This document shows, one piece after another, positions 10,354-21,060 of a stretch of DNA of 64,000 nucleotides. The position numbers and the translations under genes were made by a program. The stretch spans positions 45,084,594-45,148,593 of the forward strand of contig NC_059358.1 of the NCBI RefSeq assembly GCF_019703515.2, written 5' to 3'. Below the pieces are notes generated by a model. The model did not search any database and had not been told where the DNA came from. It was given only the letters and a program-made list of their open reading frames with translations. Within the stretch, counting starts at the first letter, position 1. Every line of letters begins with the position of its first letter. Origin of the DNA: Myxocyprinus asiaticus (taxonomy: Eukaryota > Chordata > Actinopteri > Cypriniformes > Catostomidae).

Positions 10354-12637
10354 CTTCCAAACGCGCAGGAAAGTGAATGAATCTGATGATGAACTTGATG
10401 CTTTTTAAGGCATTGTTGGGGCGTTTACCATTTGCACTGATCACCTCAGCACATTACCGTATGAATAGCGCCCTCTGTGCATGGTTGGGATCACATTAGT
10501 GATAATTAGCTGAGCCAAGAGAAACTGTACACCTCTTTAGTTTCATACAGATTACATTGCAGGAGAATATTTGTTTTAAATTTGAATTATTTTATTTAAA
10601 AGTAGACATTTTAAGCTTTCTTTAGACATATGTTTCATGTTTGTCTGATAAGTATTCACTGAGTTTCAGTTTATTTTTGTGATGCGTTTCGGAAAAATGC
10701 TCGCGGAGACAGAGACGGCTGAAAGCGCACCCTGTTTATTTTCTTTATTTTACAAAAGCACAAGGTTTTGTTGTTATTCTGAGTGTACACAAATAAAAGT
10801 AGACCCTTTATAGTCTCTAATGATGTCTTACACTTATCCGTATGCCCAAAAATGATGGAGTATTTTAAGTTGTTTCCGCCATTATGAGGAAAAAATCCAG
10901 CAGGACGCGCCGGCACATCCGTCGACCCCTGAGGGTTAATAGAAAGGCTTTGCAATAACAAAATAGGGGCAAGAACTTTCTGTTTGATACAAAACCGGGG
11001 AGGGGCCCTCTCAGGTGGAAGCAAACAATGAGCCAAATGTCTGAGACCAAATGCATAATAATAAAACAAAATCTTGGGTAGGCCTAGCCCACCATTATCT
11101 ATGTAACTTATTGAAATGTAATCTGGGACGCTTTCCATTCCAAATGAAGGACTTCGCTATACTATCGAATTGCTTGAAATAAGAGAGGGGGACATCTACA
11201 GGGAGAGACTGTAGCAGGTAGTTGAATTTTGGAGTACAATTAATTTTAATAACATTAAGGTTTCTGTAGCAGTTCTATAGCATAAGATCTAAAAAATTCA
11301 GCGGCAAAGCCGCCTGTAGGCAAGGCCTTCATTACCTTGCCAAGCTCCTCCAAGGTTATCTCTGTTAAATTTTTTTGCTCAGTCACCAGTTTAGGGAGTT
11401 CTAATGGTTCCAGAAAATTTCTAATACCTTCATCAGTAGACGAAGACATGGAGCTACAGAGATCAAGATAGAATTCTTTAAAAGCATTATTAATATCAAT
11501 GGCCGAGGTAGAAATTTCAGAGAATGGTAGAAAAAGACTCTCTCTGCTTTATATATCTAACCAGAAGTTTTCCTGCTTTGTCCCCCGACTCAAAGTATGA
11601 CTGTCTTGCCCTGAATAGACAAAACTCCACCTTCTTTGACAAAATAGTGTTATATCGGTATTTCAATCAGGTCAATTCTCTGAGGCCATCAGACGACATT
11701 CAGCGCTTCAGCTCTGCCTCGGCACTTTTAATATTCCCTTCCAACTCCACGAGTTCTCGTGCTTTGGATTTGTTGATGAATGAGGCATCCTGTATGATCC
11801 GACCCCTTAGGACCACTTTAAGTGCCTCCCAAGCCACACCCACAGAGAATACTGAGGACCAGTTGATCTCCATATAAACACTGATTTCAGTCTTTAACAT
11901 TTGTTGGAATTCAGGATTTTGCAAAAGGGATACATTAAAGCACCAACTGTATGATTTCTTTTTCTCCATATGTGGCAACACCTCTAAACCCACCAGGGCG
12001 TGATCTGAGACTAACATGTTTCCAATTGAGCAATCAAAATTGAAGAAACACTATATAATATTTCTTACGTTTAAGAAAAGAAATAGCTTTTCTTCTTTTT
12101 ATGGGGTGCCCCAACCCATTCACATTCCATGTGGCGAGAGACAATCCGCTCATATTTGACATTCTGACATATGAGAAAAAATAGATTGTGTGTCAAAAAT
12201 AAAATTATAAAGACCACATTCCAACATTGGTGCAACAATCAACCCCGGAACATCCCCCAGAAAAAAAAAACGTGCGCATTAACCCCGTGCACGACAACGC
12301 CAACCGTCATCCATCCCTCTAAACTCAAACAGTACATTTAGGCCTACGAGAGTCCCTGCGACAACTTTGCTGTCGGATTGCTCAAGTCCATTGCTTCTAT
12401 ACAAATTTTGTGAGACAGAGTTACACAACAGAAAATAATCTATAAAACAAACTCCTGCCAACAGGCAGAATAAGCACAAAGAATGTGTATATCCATCCAC
12501 ATAACTGTCCCGAAGGTATGTTCCTCCACAAGACAAGCTCCAGCCGCTAGAGGAACCAGCACAAAAAGAAACAGAAAGTTAAGTGAATGTTCAGTAAGTC
12601 AGGCAGGCTGCATCGAGAGCATCACACAATGACTTAC

Positions 12638-13458
12638 TCATTCCATTGACTTTATGAAGGACATCGCTTGCTGTGGGCATGTAAATATTTTGCGGCCATC
12701 CTTAGTATCTATTCTGAATTTGGCTGGGAACATCAGTGCAAAAGCAACCTTCCATTGATGTAAGAGTTTCTTGCATTCCCTGAATCGATCACGTTTCCAT
12801 CTTGTCAAATTCGCAAAGTCTGGGAACAAGAAAATGCTATCGTTCTTCCAAGAAAGCCTTCCTTTTCTCCTCGCCTCGCATAACACGAGAGTTTTATCGG
12901 ATGATCTCAGAAATTTGGCCAGCATTGATCGGGGCCTGTCTCCTTCAGCGGATCTCTGAGCCGGAACTCTGTGAGCTTGCTCGATTTCCAGCTTATAGCC
13001 TGTTATGTTGAGCAGACTCGGGAAGAGCTCATCTAGGAATTTCACCATATCTCAGCCTTCCTCAGGAATTCCAAAAATTCGTACGTTGCTTTGCCAGTTA
13101 CGATTCTCAAGGTCTTCCAACTTTTCCCAGACGTGCTCAAGATCCGTCTTGGTCGCTAACAGGTTAGCAGCTATTTCCCTCTTCGATGACTCCAGATAAT
13201 CGATCCAGTTCTCTACATCCGCCACTCTTGTAATCAACTCGTCGAATTTCGTCTCCATGGCAGTGATTGATCAATGTATTACAGCAAGATCCACCTTCGT
13301 CAGCATTGCCGACATGTTCAGCAGTTGATGCTGAATCTCTTTCACCTCACTGGCCAAACTGAGTACGGGTTTTCGGCCTGCTGCTCAGGGGCGTCAGCTT
13401 GAGCACGTAAGTGTCTTTTAATGTCTCCAGAGCCTGAGGATTTTGAGTTCTTTGACAT
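12638..13458 (-). pseudogene. L1-type ORF1 protein remnant
   Basis: ORF1p of L1-type LINEs is an RNA-binding chaperone made of a coiled coil, an RRM and a C-terminal domain. Here the likely start is at 13458 (MSKNSKSSGSGDIKRHLR). A coiled-coil part follows (13258-13110, heptad-like, VADVENWIDYLESSKREI), then the RRM opening NVRIFGIPEEG. The C-terminal domain follows (KTLVLCEARRKG, then FPAKFRIDTKDGRKIF). A TGA at 13052-13054 breaks the frame where the second copy reads arginine, and a frameshift separates the first 60 codons from the rest. It is non-functional as it stands. Confidence 0.85.
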
Positions 13459-13802
13459 ATTATCTTCATAGAACAGTTATGGAACAGGGTGTGTCGAATC
13501 TCACCGGTTTATGACACAAGAAGTATTAAAACTAGCAAAGTGTGCAGAGCTCGCCATCCACGTGTCCGAACCTCGCATGGCGCCACGGACTTCATTTGAT
13601 TTTTGCTTTTTTTTTTTTTTTTTTAAGGAAAAAGAGGGACGAGTCAAAATACATTTTTGCGGTAATCAACATTACACCACAAATGCTGTCGATTCAGTTT
13701 AACTTGCATTGAACCCGGAACATTCCTTTAAGTATTTATACATCATGGTATTGTTTGTTGTACTGCCTGCAATTTATGTATGGAGTAACTGATGACAGAC
13801 CG

Positions 13803-14490
13803 TTGAATTTTTGAAAAATAATGCACACCCGAGGCGATCATATGATCGCGCCTCGCAGCAGAGTGGCCATAAACACCTCGGGTATGCATTATTTTTCAAT
13901 AATTCAACGGGCCGAAGTCAATTACTCCGCATATACCAAGGTTACTATGCCTTAAGACATCGTTCAGGGTTTTATCTCAAGACATATTCTGGTTTTCATC
14001 CCTAAAACACTCATAAGTGGAAACTACTTTCTTCCGCCACAGATTCAGCGTGTTGTTTTACTTCAGAACTAGTAACGGAGGCTTGCCCTGCTTTTTAGCA
14101 TTGGAGTTACAAGGTAGTATGTGTGTGTGCGTGAGTGTGTGCGCATGTGAGCAAGAAAGAGAGAAACTTAGAGAGATCACATGTGGAATTACCTGTGTTG
14201 GCATCGGCTCTTGTCAGCAGTAATATTGCTTCAAATTGCCAAGATGTAAGTTAAAGTATACTTCTCAGGAGCACAGAGTGTCACCATTCATGTATATAGT
14301 TTTACTGTTGCTGTTCTGTGGTAATAACTGAAATAATTTGATTTGTGATTTGAAGTGATTTGGAACCATTATGCAGTCAAGACCTGGAACTACTTCATAG
14401 CCGTGCATTTACTGTAAAATAATTGCACACCTTAGAACATCTGTCAACCAATCAGAATCAAGTATTTAACATACCCATGGTATAAGCTGA
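13803..14490. repeat. Foldback-type interspersed repeat
   Basis: The sequence 'cgttgaatttttgaaaaata' with 'atgcacacccgaggcg' is mirrored about 60 bp later as 'cctcgggtatgcattatttt' and 'ataattcaacggg', making a long imperfect hairpin at 13803-13918. The copy continues through a (gt)n-like stretch at 14118-14140 to 'ttgcacaccttagaacatc' and 'ccaatcagaatcaagtattt', which I recall as a recurrent fish repeat end. No coding capacity is seen. Class is uncertain. Confidence 0.5.
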
Positions 14491-14626
14491 TTTTAATTAA
14501 TAAAAAACAATGTATTACAGTATTTGTTAACCTGATAGTTTTAAAATTATTATTTTACTGTAATGAAAATCTAAGGAGAATCACCATTGAGAATAAGTGA
14601 AATTACTTATTTGAATTTATTTAAAG

Positions 14627-14985
14627 GGTGAATTCACACAAAAAATTTACTCACCCTCATGCCAACCCAGATGTGTATGACTTTCTTTCTTCTGCTGAAC
14701 ACACACACACACACACACACACAAAAGATTTTTAGAAGAATATCTCAGCTCTGTAGGTCTAATGCAAGTGGATGGTGATCAGACATTTGCAGCTCTAAAA
14801 AGCAGAGACAATCATACTAAAAGTAATCCATATGACTCCAGTGGTTAAATTAATGTCTTCTATGGTGATACAATTGGTTTGTGTGAGAAACAGATCAATA
14901 TTAAAGTCATTTTCACAACAACTGTTTACTTCCAGCCACTCTCCAATGCATATCCATGAGGGGAATCATATCACGCTGCCTCTCG
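14627..14985 (+). repeat. Common cyprinid repeat with (CA)n
   Basis: The order 'gggtgaattcacacaaa', 'actcaccctcatgccaaccc', 'gatgtgtatgactttctttc', then 'gatttttagaagaatatctc' and 'ccatatgactccagtgg' is shared with a shorter copy at 46021-46140 and is known to me as a frequent cyprinid repeat. A (CA)n microsatellite at 14699-14724 sits inside it. Non-coding. Confidence 0.65.
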
Positions 14986-15889
14986 CATGACGTAAGTGCA
15001 TTGGCATGTACTGGATCCCATCATGGACTGGACGTAAACAAAAAAACTCAAAAGTAAACTTTGAAAGTGCTTAATTATCATTGTTAAAAAATAGAGTTTC
15101 TTTACTTTTAATTTTGTGGTGACATGTGACCTGGACATATTTTTGTGAGATTGACCCATTATAAACTTACCTGAACCTAAAATTGACTTTAAGTAAATAG
15201 TAATGTTTGACTATTCTATTTTATGCTTTCCAGCACAGCATGTGTACTCAAGTGGAATTGTGTGAACTCTTCCATGTAGTCAAGAACTTCCCATAAAATG
15301 TGACCTTAAGATGATTAATTTTTCCTGGCGTGTCTGTTCAGCTCTTCAATATAAAATTTTTGGGCTGTTTAAAAGTGTGGTGATGACATTTACAATAATG
15401 GTGACAACAGCATCATATTTCCAATGTAAGGACTGTGATGCATTTACACAAACAATAATGTGTCTCAAAACCTTACAGGTATTAATGTTTCAGTATATGA
15501 AGAATGTTCCGGTAAAAAAAACAACAAAAAAAATACTTGTATTTTCTGACTTTCAGAAAGGGGGAGGATATCTTTCTCATCTAGAGTTTATTTGGAGTTT
15601 TTTCAGCATTTTTAAATTGAAATCGAATAGCTGTAGATGCAATATGACTCACTTTGCTCAGGATGTCCAGAGAACGTCAAAAGTAAACTGTCAACCAGTT
15701 GGAGATAAGATGATGAGCAGGGCTCCAGAACCCGAGCAGGATTGGAATGAAATGAGGCGTTCAAGTGTGCCGCACGATATCTGTGTGGATCTGGACTGAC
15801 TGACAACTGGCTGCGCTGTTTTCAGCCTCTGCACTCACAGCGCCACAGTGACATCTAGAGGTGGCGGATGGAACTGCAGCACTGTTGCT
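14986..15889. other. Unassigned sequence
   Basis: A 162-codon open frame at 15311-15799 on the forward strand crosses it. It has no recognisable domain, and its first half is AT-rich and composed like random sequence. No gene is called. Confidence 0.4.
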
Positions 15890-15892
15890 CGT

Positions 15893-17492
15893 CTACATAA
15901 AAGAACGCGAGTGTGCTGTGCAGGTGCTCTTTTAAGAGGATTTCAGCAGCGGAATCTGAACGTGGCAAGATTGTGGTGGAGCAGGATTGTAGTGTCACTT
16001 GTATTGCTGATTCTTAGCTCCGTGTTTGCCTAATTTGCAGTACTCTGAAAAACAAATTTGATGCAATCAACAGCATGCTGTACAAGTATCCAGTCACCTC
16101 AGAGCAGTGCCCGGTTGCATAAAACACCTTACGTTTTTCCCTTAAGTATACACTTAAAGCGTGATTTCCCCTTACCTGAGGGAATGACTTGAGGGTGATG
16201 AATATAATCCCTTACACACTTCTCTTAGGTAAGGGAAACCGTTAAGGTTTTTACTACAGTGAGCAAGGTTTTACCCTAATAAAACTCTACTGTTACCATG
16301 GACACGGCATGTCTCTGCGAACTTTCAGAAGATCAGAAATGTCCCGACCAACGCTTGGGCAATTTTACCACATAGAAAATACTTTAACTTAGCACTATGA
16401 TTTTATTTGAATATTAATGACTATTAAAGTTTCTCTGTATCATTATTCATGTGTAAATTATTGTCCGACCTCTTCTGAAGCAGCGCATAAACGGCGTTGT
16501 CTGTCGCCTGTTAGTTTTCACAGCACTTTTAAGTATGCACCAATCACAGTAGTTTACGATTACAGCATGAATATTTTTTCAAACTCATTTTCTGGAGGAT
16601 ACACAGGCGGATTCCCATTTGTATCTGAGGTACAATCCTCGAATTTAATCGATTCAAACACTTTTTTGTGTACAAGTTTTCCTGTGTAAACGACCTGAGT
16701 TTCGCATGCAAGACCAGTTAATGGAGGATTCTGCTTTTACGGCCTTTTGAGAAAGACGCCTTTGAAAGACTGCCTGATGAGTTGGATTAGATGTGCAAGA
16801 CATTAAGATGCTTGTATAACTTTACAGAGAACTGATTGCCATCCCAAATTAAGAATATTAGTGGTGGTAAGTAGGGGTGTAGGATATATATAGAAATTAG
16901 CGATATATCACAAATTAACTTGTGGTATGATTTTAATTCATCCATTTGTACAGTTTATAAAGATATAGAGAGCAGATAATACTGGCTACACTTCTGGTTT
17001 GTCTGTGTTCCTATTAGCTCACCCTCCAGCTTGTTAGCGATTTCTCATATTGCATGACCGTCAAATCTGTACTCCTGCAACAATTTGTCTTCGCTTATAT
17101 GGTCTAAACTGGGTTCTCCCTGTCATGAAAAAATTGCCTTGGCACACTATACTCTTCAGTTGGTTGTATAAATATAGCTATTTATTCATTTTTATAAACC
17201 TTGAAACACTTAACCTATACTTAAAGTGAAGTTTTACTAACGTTAGGAAATACTTAGGACAATGGCAGTTAAGGGGCTTTTACGCAATACTTAAAGGTTT
17301 TTAAGGGCACATTTAAATAAAAAAATTATGAAATTGTGACATTTTACGCATCAATTTCCTGCAACACCCTTAAGTTTAAGAGAAACATTAAGGTGATCTT
17401 AAGGGGAAATTACACTTAAGGTGCTTTATGCAATGGGGCACAGTACAATAGCTGCCACAGACACTGGATATCCATCAGCAACTGGTAACCAC
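15893..17492 (+). pseudogene. Possible broken host first exon, split by a Harbinger MITE
   Basis: A TATA-like box (tacataaaaga, 15893-15903) is followed at about 15969-16030 by a frame reading WWSRIVVSLVLLILSSVFA, which looks like a signal peptide. There is no ATG in frame, only attg where a start would be expected. The same frame then meets two stops but continues with a Ser/Thr-rich run to the MITE at 16108. It resumes after the MITE at 17441 (STIAATDTGYPSAT), ending at a gtaacc donor-like site near 17489. This could be the remnant of a mucin-like membrane protein exon, or chance. No family is recognised. Confidence 0.2.
16108..17440. mobile_element. PIF/Harbinger-type MITE
   Basis: The terminal sequence tgcccggttgcataaaacac at 16108 is mirrored on the reverse strand from 17440 as tgccccattgcataaagcac. 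The repeats continue with 'cttaagt' motifs for about 40 bp. The flanks are CAG on both sides (16105-16107 and 17441-17443), the CWG trinucleotide duplication used by fish Harbinger elements. The 1333-bp interior holds no transposase. A 90-codon frame at 16417-16689 is unrecognised. Confidence 0.75.
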
Positions 17493-17583
17493 CATAATGC
17501 CCTCCTAATATTCAGATAGGTGTTTTTATTTTTTCATTGGCTGATTCTTAAACTAAAAGCCAAAATCCTAAATATATGGTAAC

Positions 17584-17969
17584 TGTAACATTCAGGCAAG
17601 ACAATGATAAAGTGAGAACCCAAGTGCCGTTTTATTTTAGAACTGCAGTAAATCAAAAACCAAACAACTTGACTACATTACATCAACAATACTCAACCAA
17701 GGACTAGAGAACATGAGGGTTATAAATACACAGACTTGGAAATCAAGTTAACAAGACAACCAATGAAAATACTAAACTGATTACAAGACAATGAAACATG
17801 AACCAATAATAAGACTAAACTAATAACAAAATAACAAGACTATAAACCAGTGAGAACAAGGCACATGAACAAGAGGGAAACAGGATAATCACATGACTAG
17901 ACAAGGAAGTGAACTAATTTCAAAATAAAAGACTTGAAAACATGAACAAAAACACATTTAAACATGACA
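17584..17969 (-). mobile_element. Solo LTR with 5-bp duplication
   Basis: The 386-bp unit starts TGTAACATTC and ends AACATGACA, so it is bounded by TG and CA. It is flanked by gtaac at 17579-17583 and 17970-17974, a perfect 5-bp duplication as made by retroviral-type integrases. On the reverse strand an AATAAA signal lies near 17631, about 50 bp from the LTR's 3' boundary, which sets the orientation. No internal sequence is attached, so this is the product of LTR-LTR recombination. Confidence 0.75.
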
Positions 17970-18137
17970 GTAACAACCTTTTTAAGTCATATTCTTAGAA
18001 TAGACTGAAAAATTCTGTTTTGGTGATTATAATAATAATAATAAAAATAAATAAATAAATAATAATAATATTAATAACAATAATTTAAATAATAAAATTA
18101 ATAACAATAAAGGCAAATGACCCGAAACATTTGAACG

Positions 18138-18672
18138 GGTCAAAAGTTTTGAAACACTTGACTGAAATGTTTTTCATGATCTTACAAATCTTTTGATCTG
18201 AAAGCGTATGCTTAAATGTTTGAAATTAGTTTTGTTGACAAAAATATAATTGTGCCACTATATAAATTTATTTCATTATAAAACTAAAATGTAATAATAA
18301 AAAAAAAAAAAACATTTTTGAAATTGATGACTTGGACCAAATAATAAAGAAAAGCAGCCAACAAGTGCCCAACATAGATGGGAACTCCTTCAATACTGTT
18401 TAAAAAGCATCCCAGGGTGATACCTCAAGAAGTTGGTTGAGAAAATGTCAAGAGTACATGTCTGCAAATTCTAGGCAAAGGGTGACTACTTTGAAGATGC
18501 TAAAATATAACACAGTTTTGATTTATTTGGGATTTTGTTTAGTCACAACATAATTCCCATAGTTCCATTTATGGTACTCCATAGTTTTGATGACTTTACT
18601 ATTATTCTAAAATGTATAAAAAAAAAATTATAATAAAGAATGAGTGTGTTTCAAAACTTTTGACCGGTAGTG
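18138..18672 (+). mobile_element. Tc1/mariner remnant, internally deleted
   Basis: The left end 'ggtcaaaagttttgaaacac' and the right end 'caaaacttttgaccggtagt' are inverted copies. The right flank is a TA-rich tract. Between 18380 and 18540 the translated fragments resemble the last 50 or so residues of a Tc1 transposase: an HPxVIP-like stretch, then a CKxLGKG-like stretch with several stops. The N-terminal DNA-binding region and catalytic core are missing. A poly-A stretch occurs at about 18298-18312. Confidence 0.65.
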
Positions 18673-18765
18673 TATATATATTTCTTAAACCCATTAAAAT
18701 GAAAAGGCAATGAATGGCAACATGCAAATTGACTGATATTCCAATGAAAGAAAAAAAATTCTCTC

Positions 18766-19156
18766 TTCCCCTTTTCTCCTCAATTTGGAAAGCCCAATTC
18801 CCAATGCGTTCTAAGTCCTCGTGTTGGTGTAGTGACTCGCCTCAATCTGGGTGGTGGAGGATGGATCTCAGTTGCCTCCGCGTCTAAGACCGTCTGCGTA
18901 ATCCGCGCATCTTATCACGTGGCTTGTTGAGCATGTTACCGCGGAGACATAGTGCGTGTGGAGGCCCACGCTGTTCTCCGTGGTATCCACGCACATCTCA
19001 CCACATGCCCCACCGAGAGCGAGAACCACACATTATAGTGACCACGAGGAGGTTACCCCATGTGACTCTACCCTCCCTAGCAACCGGGCCAATTTGGTTG
19101 CTTAGGAGACCTGGCAGGAGTCACTCAGTACGCCCTGGATTCGAACAGGCCCCCGA
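18766..19156 (-). mobile_element. tRNA-derived SINE, copy 1 (head deleted)
   Basis: On the reverse strand this shares its whole body with the copies at 31609-32009 and 62411-62812, for example the reverse complements of 'ccacgaggaggttacccc', 'ctcccaatttggaatg' and 'atcttatcacgtggct'. The T-arm-like 'gattcgaac' is present. It then jumps straight to 'aggccccc', so the anticodon arm and D arm seen in the other copies are deleted. It would lack the A box of the internal Pol III promoter. Confidence 0.8.
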
Positions 19157-20552
19157 TGAAAAACATTTTAAAATAAAATTAATATATCTCAAAGTTACTT
19201 TGCATTACTCCTTAAAGAGCCAAACAACACAAGACGAAATTCAGTATCCAGTTAAAAATATCAATTATAAGGCATGTGTACACACTTAGCACACAAATGG
19301 CACTGTTAAAAAAAATAAATAAAAGTAAAATATTGTACTATAAACAGCACTGTAAAATTACTTGCTTCAGTCCTTTTTTTCTTCCCAAAGTCCTGAATCC
19401 TCATGTAAAATGTTCTTTATTAAGAAAATTCATTGTGACTTTTTTGTTTCACAACACTATGGTAAAAATGCCACAAAAAAGGCTTCACTCTATTTACACA
19501 ACACTTTTTCATTGTTTTGCCCATATTGTAATGATCTTATAGACACTTTTTCAATCTCAATCTTGACCTGATGTATCCCACCTTAGCACAAAAGAGAATA
19601 GTTGCTTCTTCTTTGACTATATAAAAAATATGTGTCTGGGTGTAGAGGAGATGTATAAACGATATTTGTTCCAGATTTATTTGTAATTATAGTTCAGAGC
19701 TTTGAAATGCTAAAAGTTCATCCATGCTGTGGCAATGGCATTTGAGAGAGAGATTTCTTTCCTTTGCCATGAAATGAGTTTAGTCTTGCATGAGCAACAC
19801 TGACAAAGAAATACCAGCTAATTATTTAACTGGAGGAATGATGTACCTTCAGGGAATGTTGGCCAGAATCTCAGTAGAAAAATGACTGCAGAGCTGATAA
19901 TGTTAATTGGTCAATTTTATGAGATTGGGTCCTAGTGCATCAAATTGACAGGATTTTCTTCTCACCCTTTTTGAATTGTATCTACCTTGGGAGTTTGTAA
20001 TATAACATTTTGCTCCATAGTTATTTGTCAGTAAAACAGAGGCAACAGGAGAGAGCAATATTAATTACCTACCTTTTACTGTCAGAACAAATAAAATGTC
20101 TTCATTGTTTATTTGGTAAACTTTTTTACTGTCTTGGTGAAAAGAAGGAAGTTTTAAAAACATCAGATGCCAACCATTCTACCCTGTTACCAAAATTAGT
20201 CCAATAGAATGAAGTTAACCATAAACATGCATATGGAGATTTGTAGTCATTAATGTCATCGCTCAGGACTGGTCTGGTGCTAATCATCGCAATTAGATGT
20301 AATCAGTGACTTAATCAATATCTCACTTATCTGCTGTTTCCTCATCACTTGAGGAATTCACATCTATTGGTGACTGAATTTTTCATTCATGTATGTTTAA
20401 CATACAAAAGAACAAATCTCATAATTTAAACACTGGGATGTGGTTTACCTGAACTGTGTTAAATACATTTATCCACTGTCACTAACTACTGGTCAATGCA
20501 AGTATGAGTAATTTTATATCAGTACCTATTAAAGCAATATCACATAAGCAAA
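19157..20552. other. Unassigned sequence
   Basis: AT-rich sequence with short open frames only. No repeat ends, RNA gene or domain was recognised. Confidence 0.4.
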
Positions 20553-21060
20553 TGTGCAGTATGACCCTACATCAGCACGGCTGTGATTCGACCACAGGTA
20601 ATATCAGCCATGCTGATTTAGGGCCATAAAGCACGATTGCAAGTGTGCAAAATTGCTTTTATACAGTTCAAAGAAAAAGTAAATAAAAAAATGAGGAAAA
20701 ACTAAGGACTGTCAGAAAAAAAATACATTTGTGTGTGGAAATACTTTCTTATGCCACAGATCAGGATCTGCTGTTGATAGTTCAAAAGATGTGCAGAAGT
20801 CTCCGTTACCAATTTGAAAATGCCACTTTAGAACTAGAACCGATGGCTTGGGCTGTTTCTTACAAGTTATTGGACAAACAAGGTGTTGGAAAATGAGGTG
20901 TGTGTTTGTGTGTGTGAGACAGAGAGAGAGAGAGCGCGAGCGATTGAGCTTGTGCGACTACCTGTGCCTGTCCCAACTCCAAAACAGTAGTGTAGTGTTA
21001 GTCAGCTTGCTGAAGATAATGGGAATTCTGGTCAAATATATCCAATTTTGTCTGGTTAAA
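20553..21060. repeat. Interspersed repeat with foldback and (GT)n/(GA)n
   Basis: The sequence atcagcacggctg at 20571-20583 pairs with cagccatgctgat at 20605-20617 (one mismatch), a small hairpin I recall from fish repeats. Downstream, 'actttcttatgccacagat', an 'aactagaacc.atggctt' stretch and a (gt)n/(ga)n run near 20898-20932 parallel the order seen at 14020-14160. The two loci are therefore probably related families. Non-coding. Confidence 0.45.

Larger units (their letters stand above)
8977..10935 (-). mobile_element. piggyBac-type element, internally deleted
   Basis: The ends are ccctctggagtc at 8977 and, on the reverse strand, ccctcaggggtc from 10935, giving 12-bp imperfect inverted repeats. 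TTAA flanks both sides (8973-8976 and 10936-10939), the piggyBac signature. Joining the flanks restores the LINE sequence seen in the second L1-like copy, which confirms the boundaries. The 1.96-kb interior keeps only the first transposase exon (10202-10353, reverse strand) and an inserted common fish repeat (9574-9850). The DDD catalytic exon is gone. Confidence 0.85.
8424..12162 (-). pseudogene. L1-like ORF2 remnant (endonuclease/reverse transcriptase)
   Basis: ORF2 of this LINE type encodes an AP-like endonuclease followed by reverse transcriptase. The start near 12162 reads MSNMSGLSLATWNVNGLGHP, matching the usual TWNVNGL opening. It reads about 40 codons and then jumps at a deletion near 12050 into the last part of the endonuclease (SDHALVGLEV, 12017). 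The linker and the start of the RT domain follow (PTGGFAAEFFRSY near 11300). The catalytic RT core is then missing, and the frame resumes near 11240 with the post-RT region. That region is split by the piggyBac insertion and continues at 8932-8424. Frameshifts and stops are frequent. Confidence 0.85.
7807..13594 (-). mobile_element. L1-like LINE, copy 1 (internally deleted)
   Basis: A non-LTR retrotransposon with its 5' end at the right and its A-rich 3' end at the left. A 20-bp target duplication beginning tttgatttttgc lies at 7787-7806 and 13595-13614, in a T-rich tract as expected for L1-type priming. It carries remnants of an L1-type ORF1 and of ORF2. Compared with the second copy at 49787-54627, it lacks most of the endonuclease (near 12050) and the reverse transcriptase core (near 11250). 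A piggyBac derivative interrupts the ORF2 C-terminal region at 8977-10935. The copy is inactive. Confidence 0.9.
7266..13727. mobile_element. TTAA-type MITE, copy 2, split by an L1-like LINE
   Basis: The left half runs 7266-7806 and the right half resumes at about 13615 and ends at 13727. Both outer ends abut TTAA (7262-7265 and 13728-13731). The terminal inverted repeats are long: the left 'gacagcatttgtggcataat' and 'gattaccacaaaaatg' have near-exact reverse complements at about 13645-13700. Removing the LINE and one copy of its target duplication rejoins a continuous MITE. It is older than the LINE inside it. Confidence 0.85.

Noticed and set aside
15311..15799. 162-codon forward frame
   Set aside because: No domain, AT-driven composition and no splice or promoter support.
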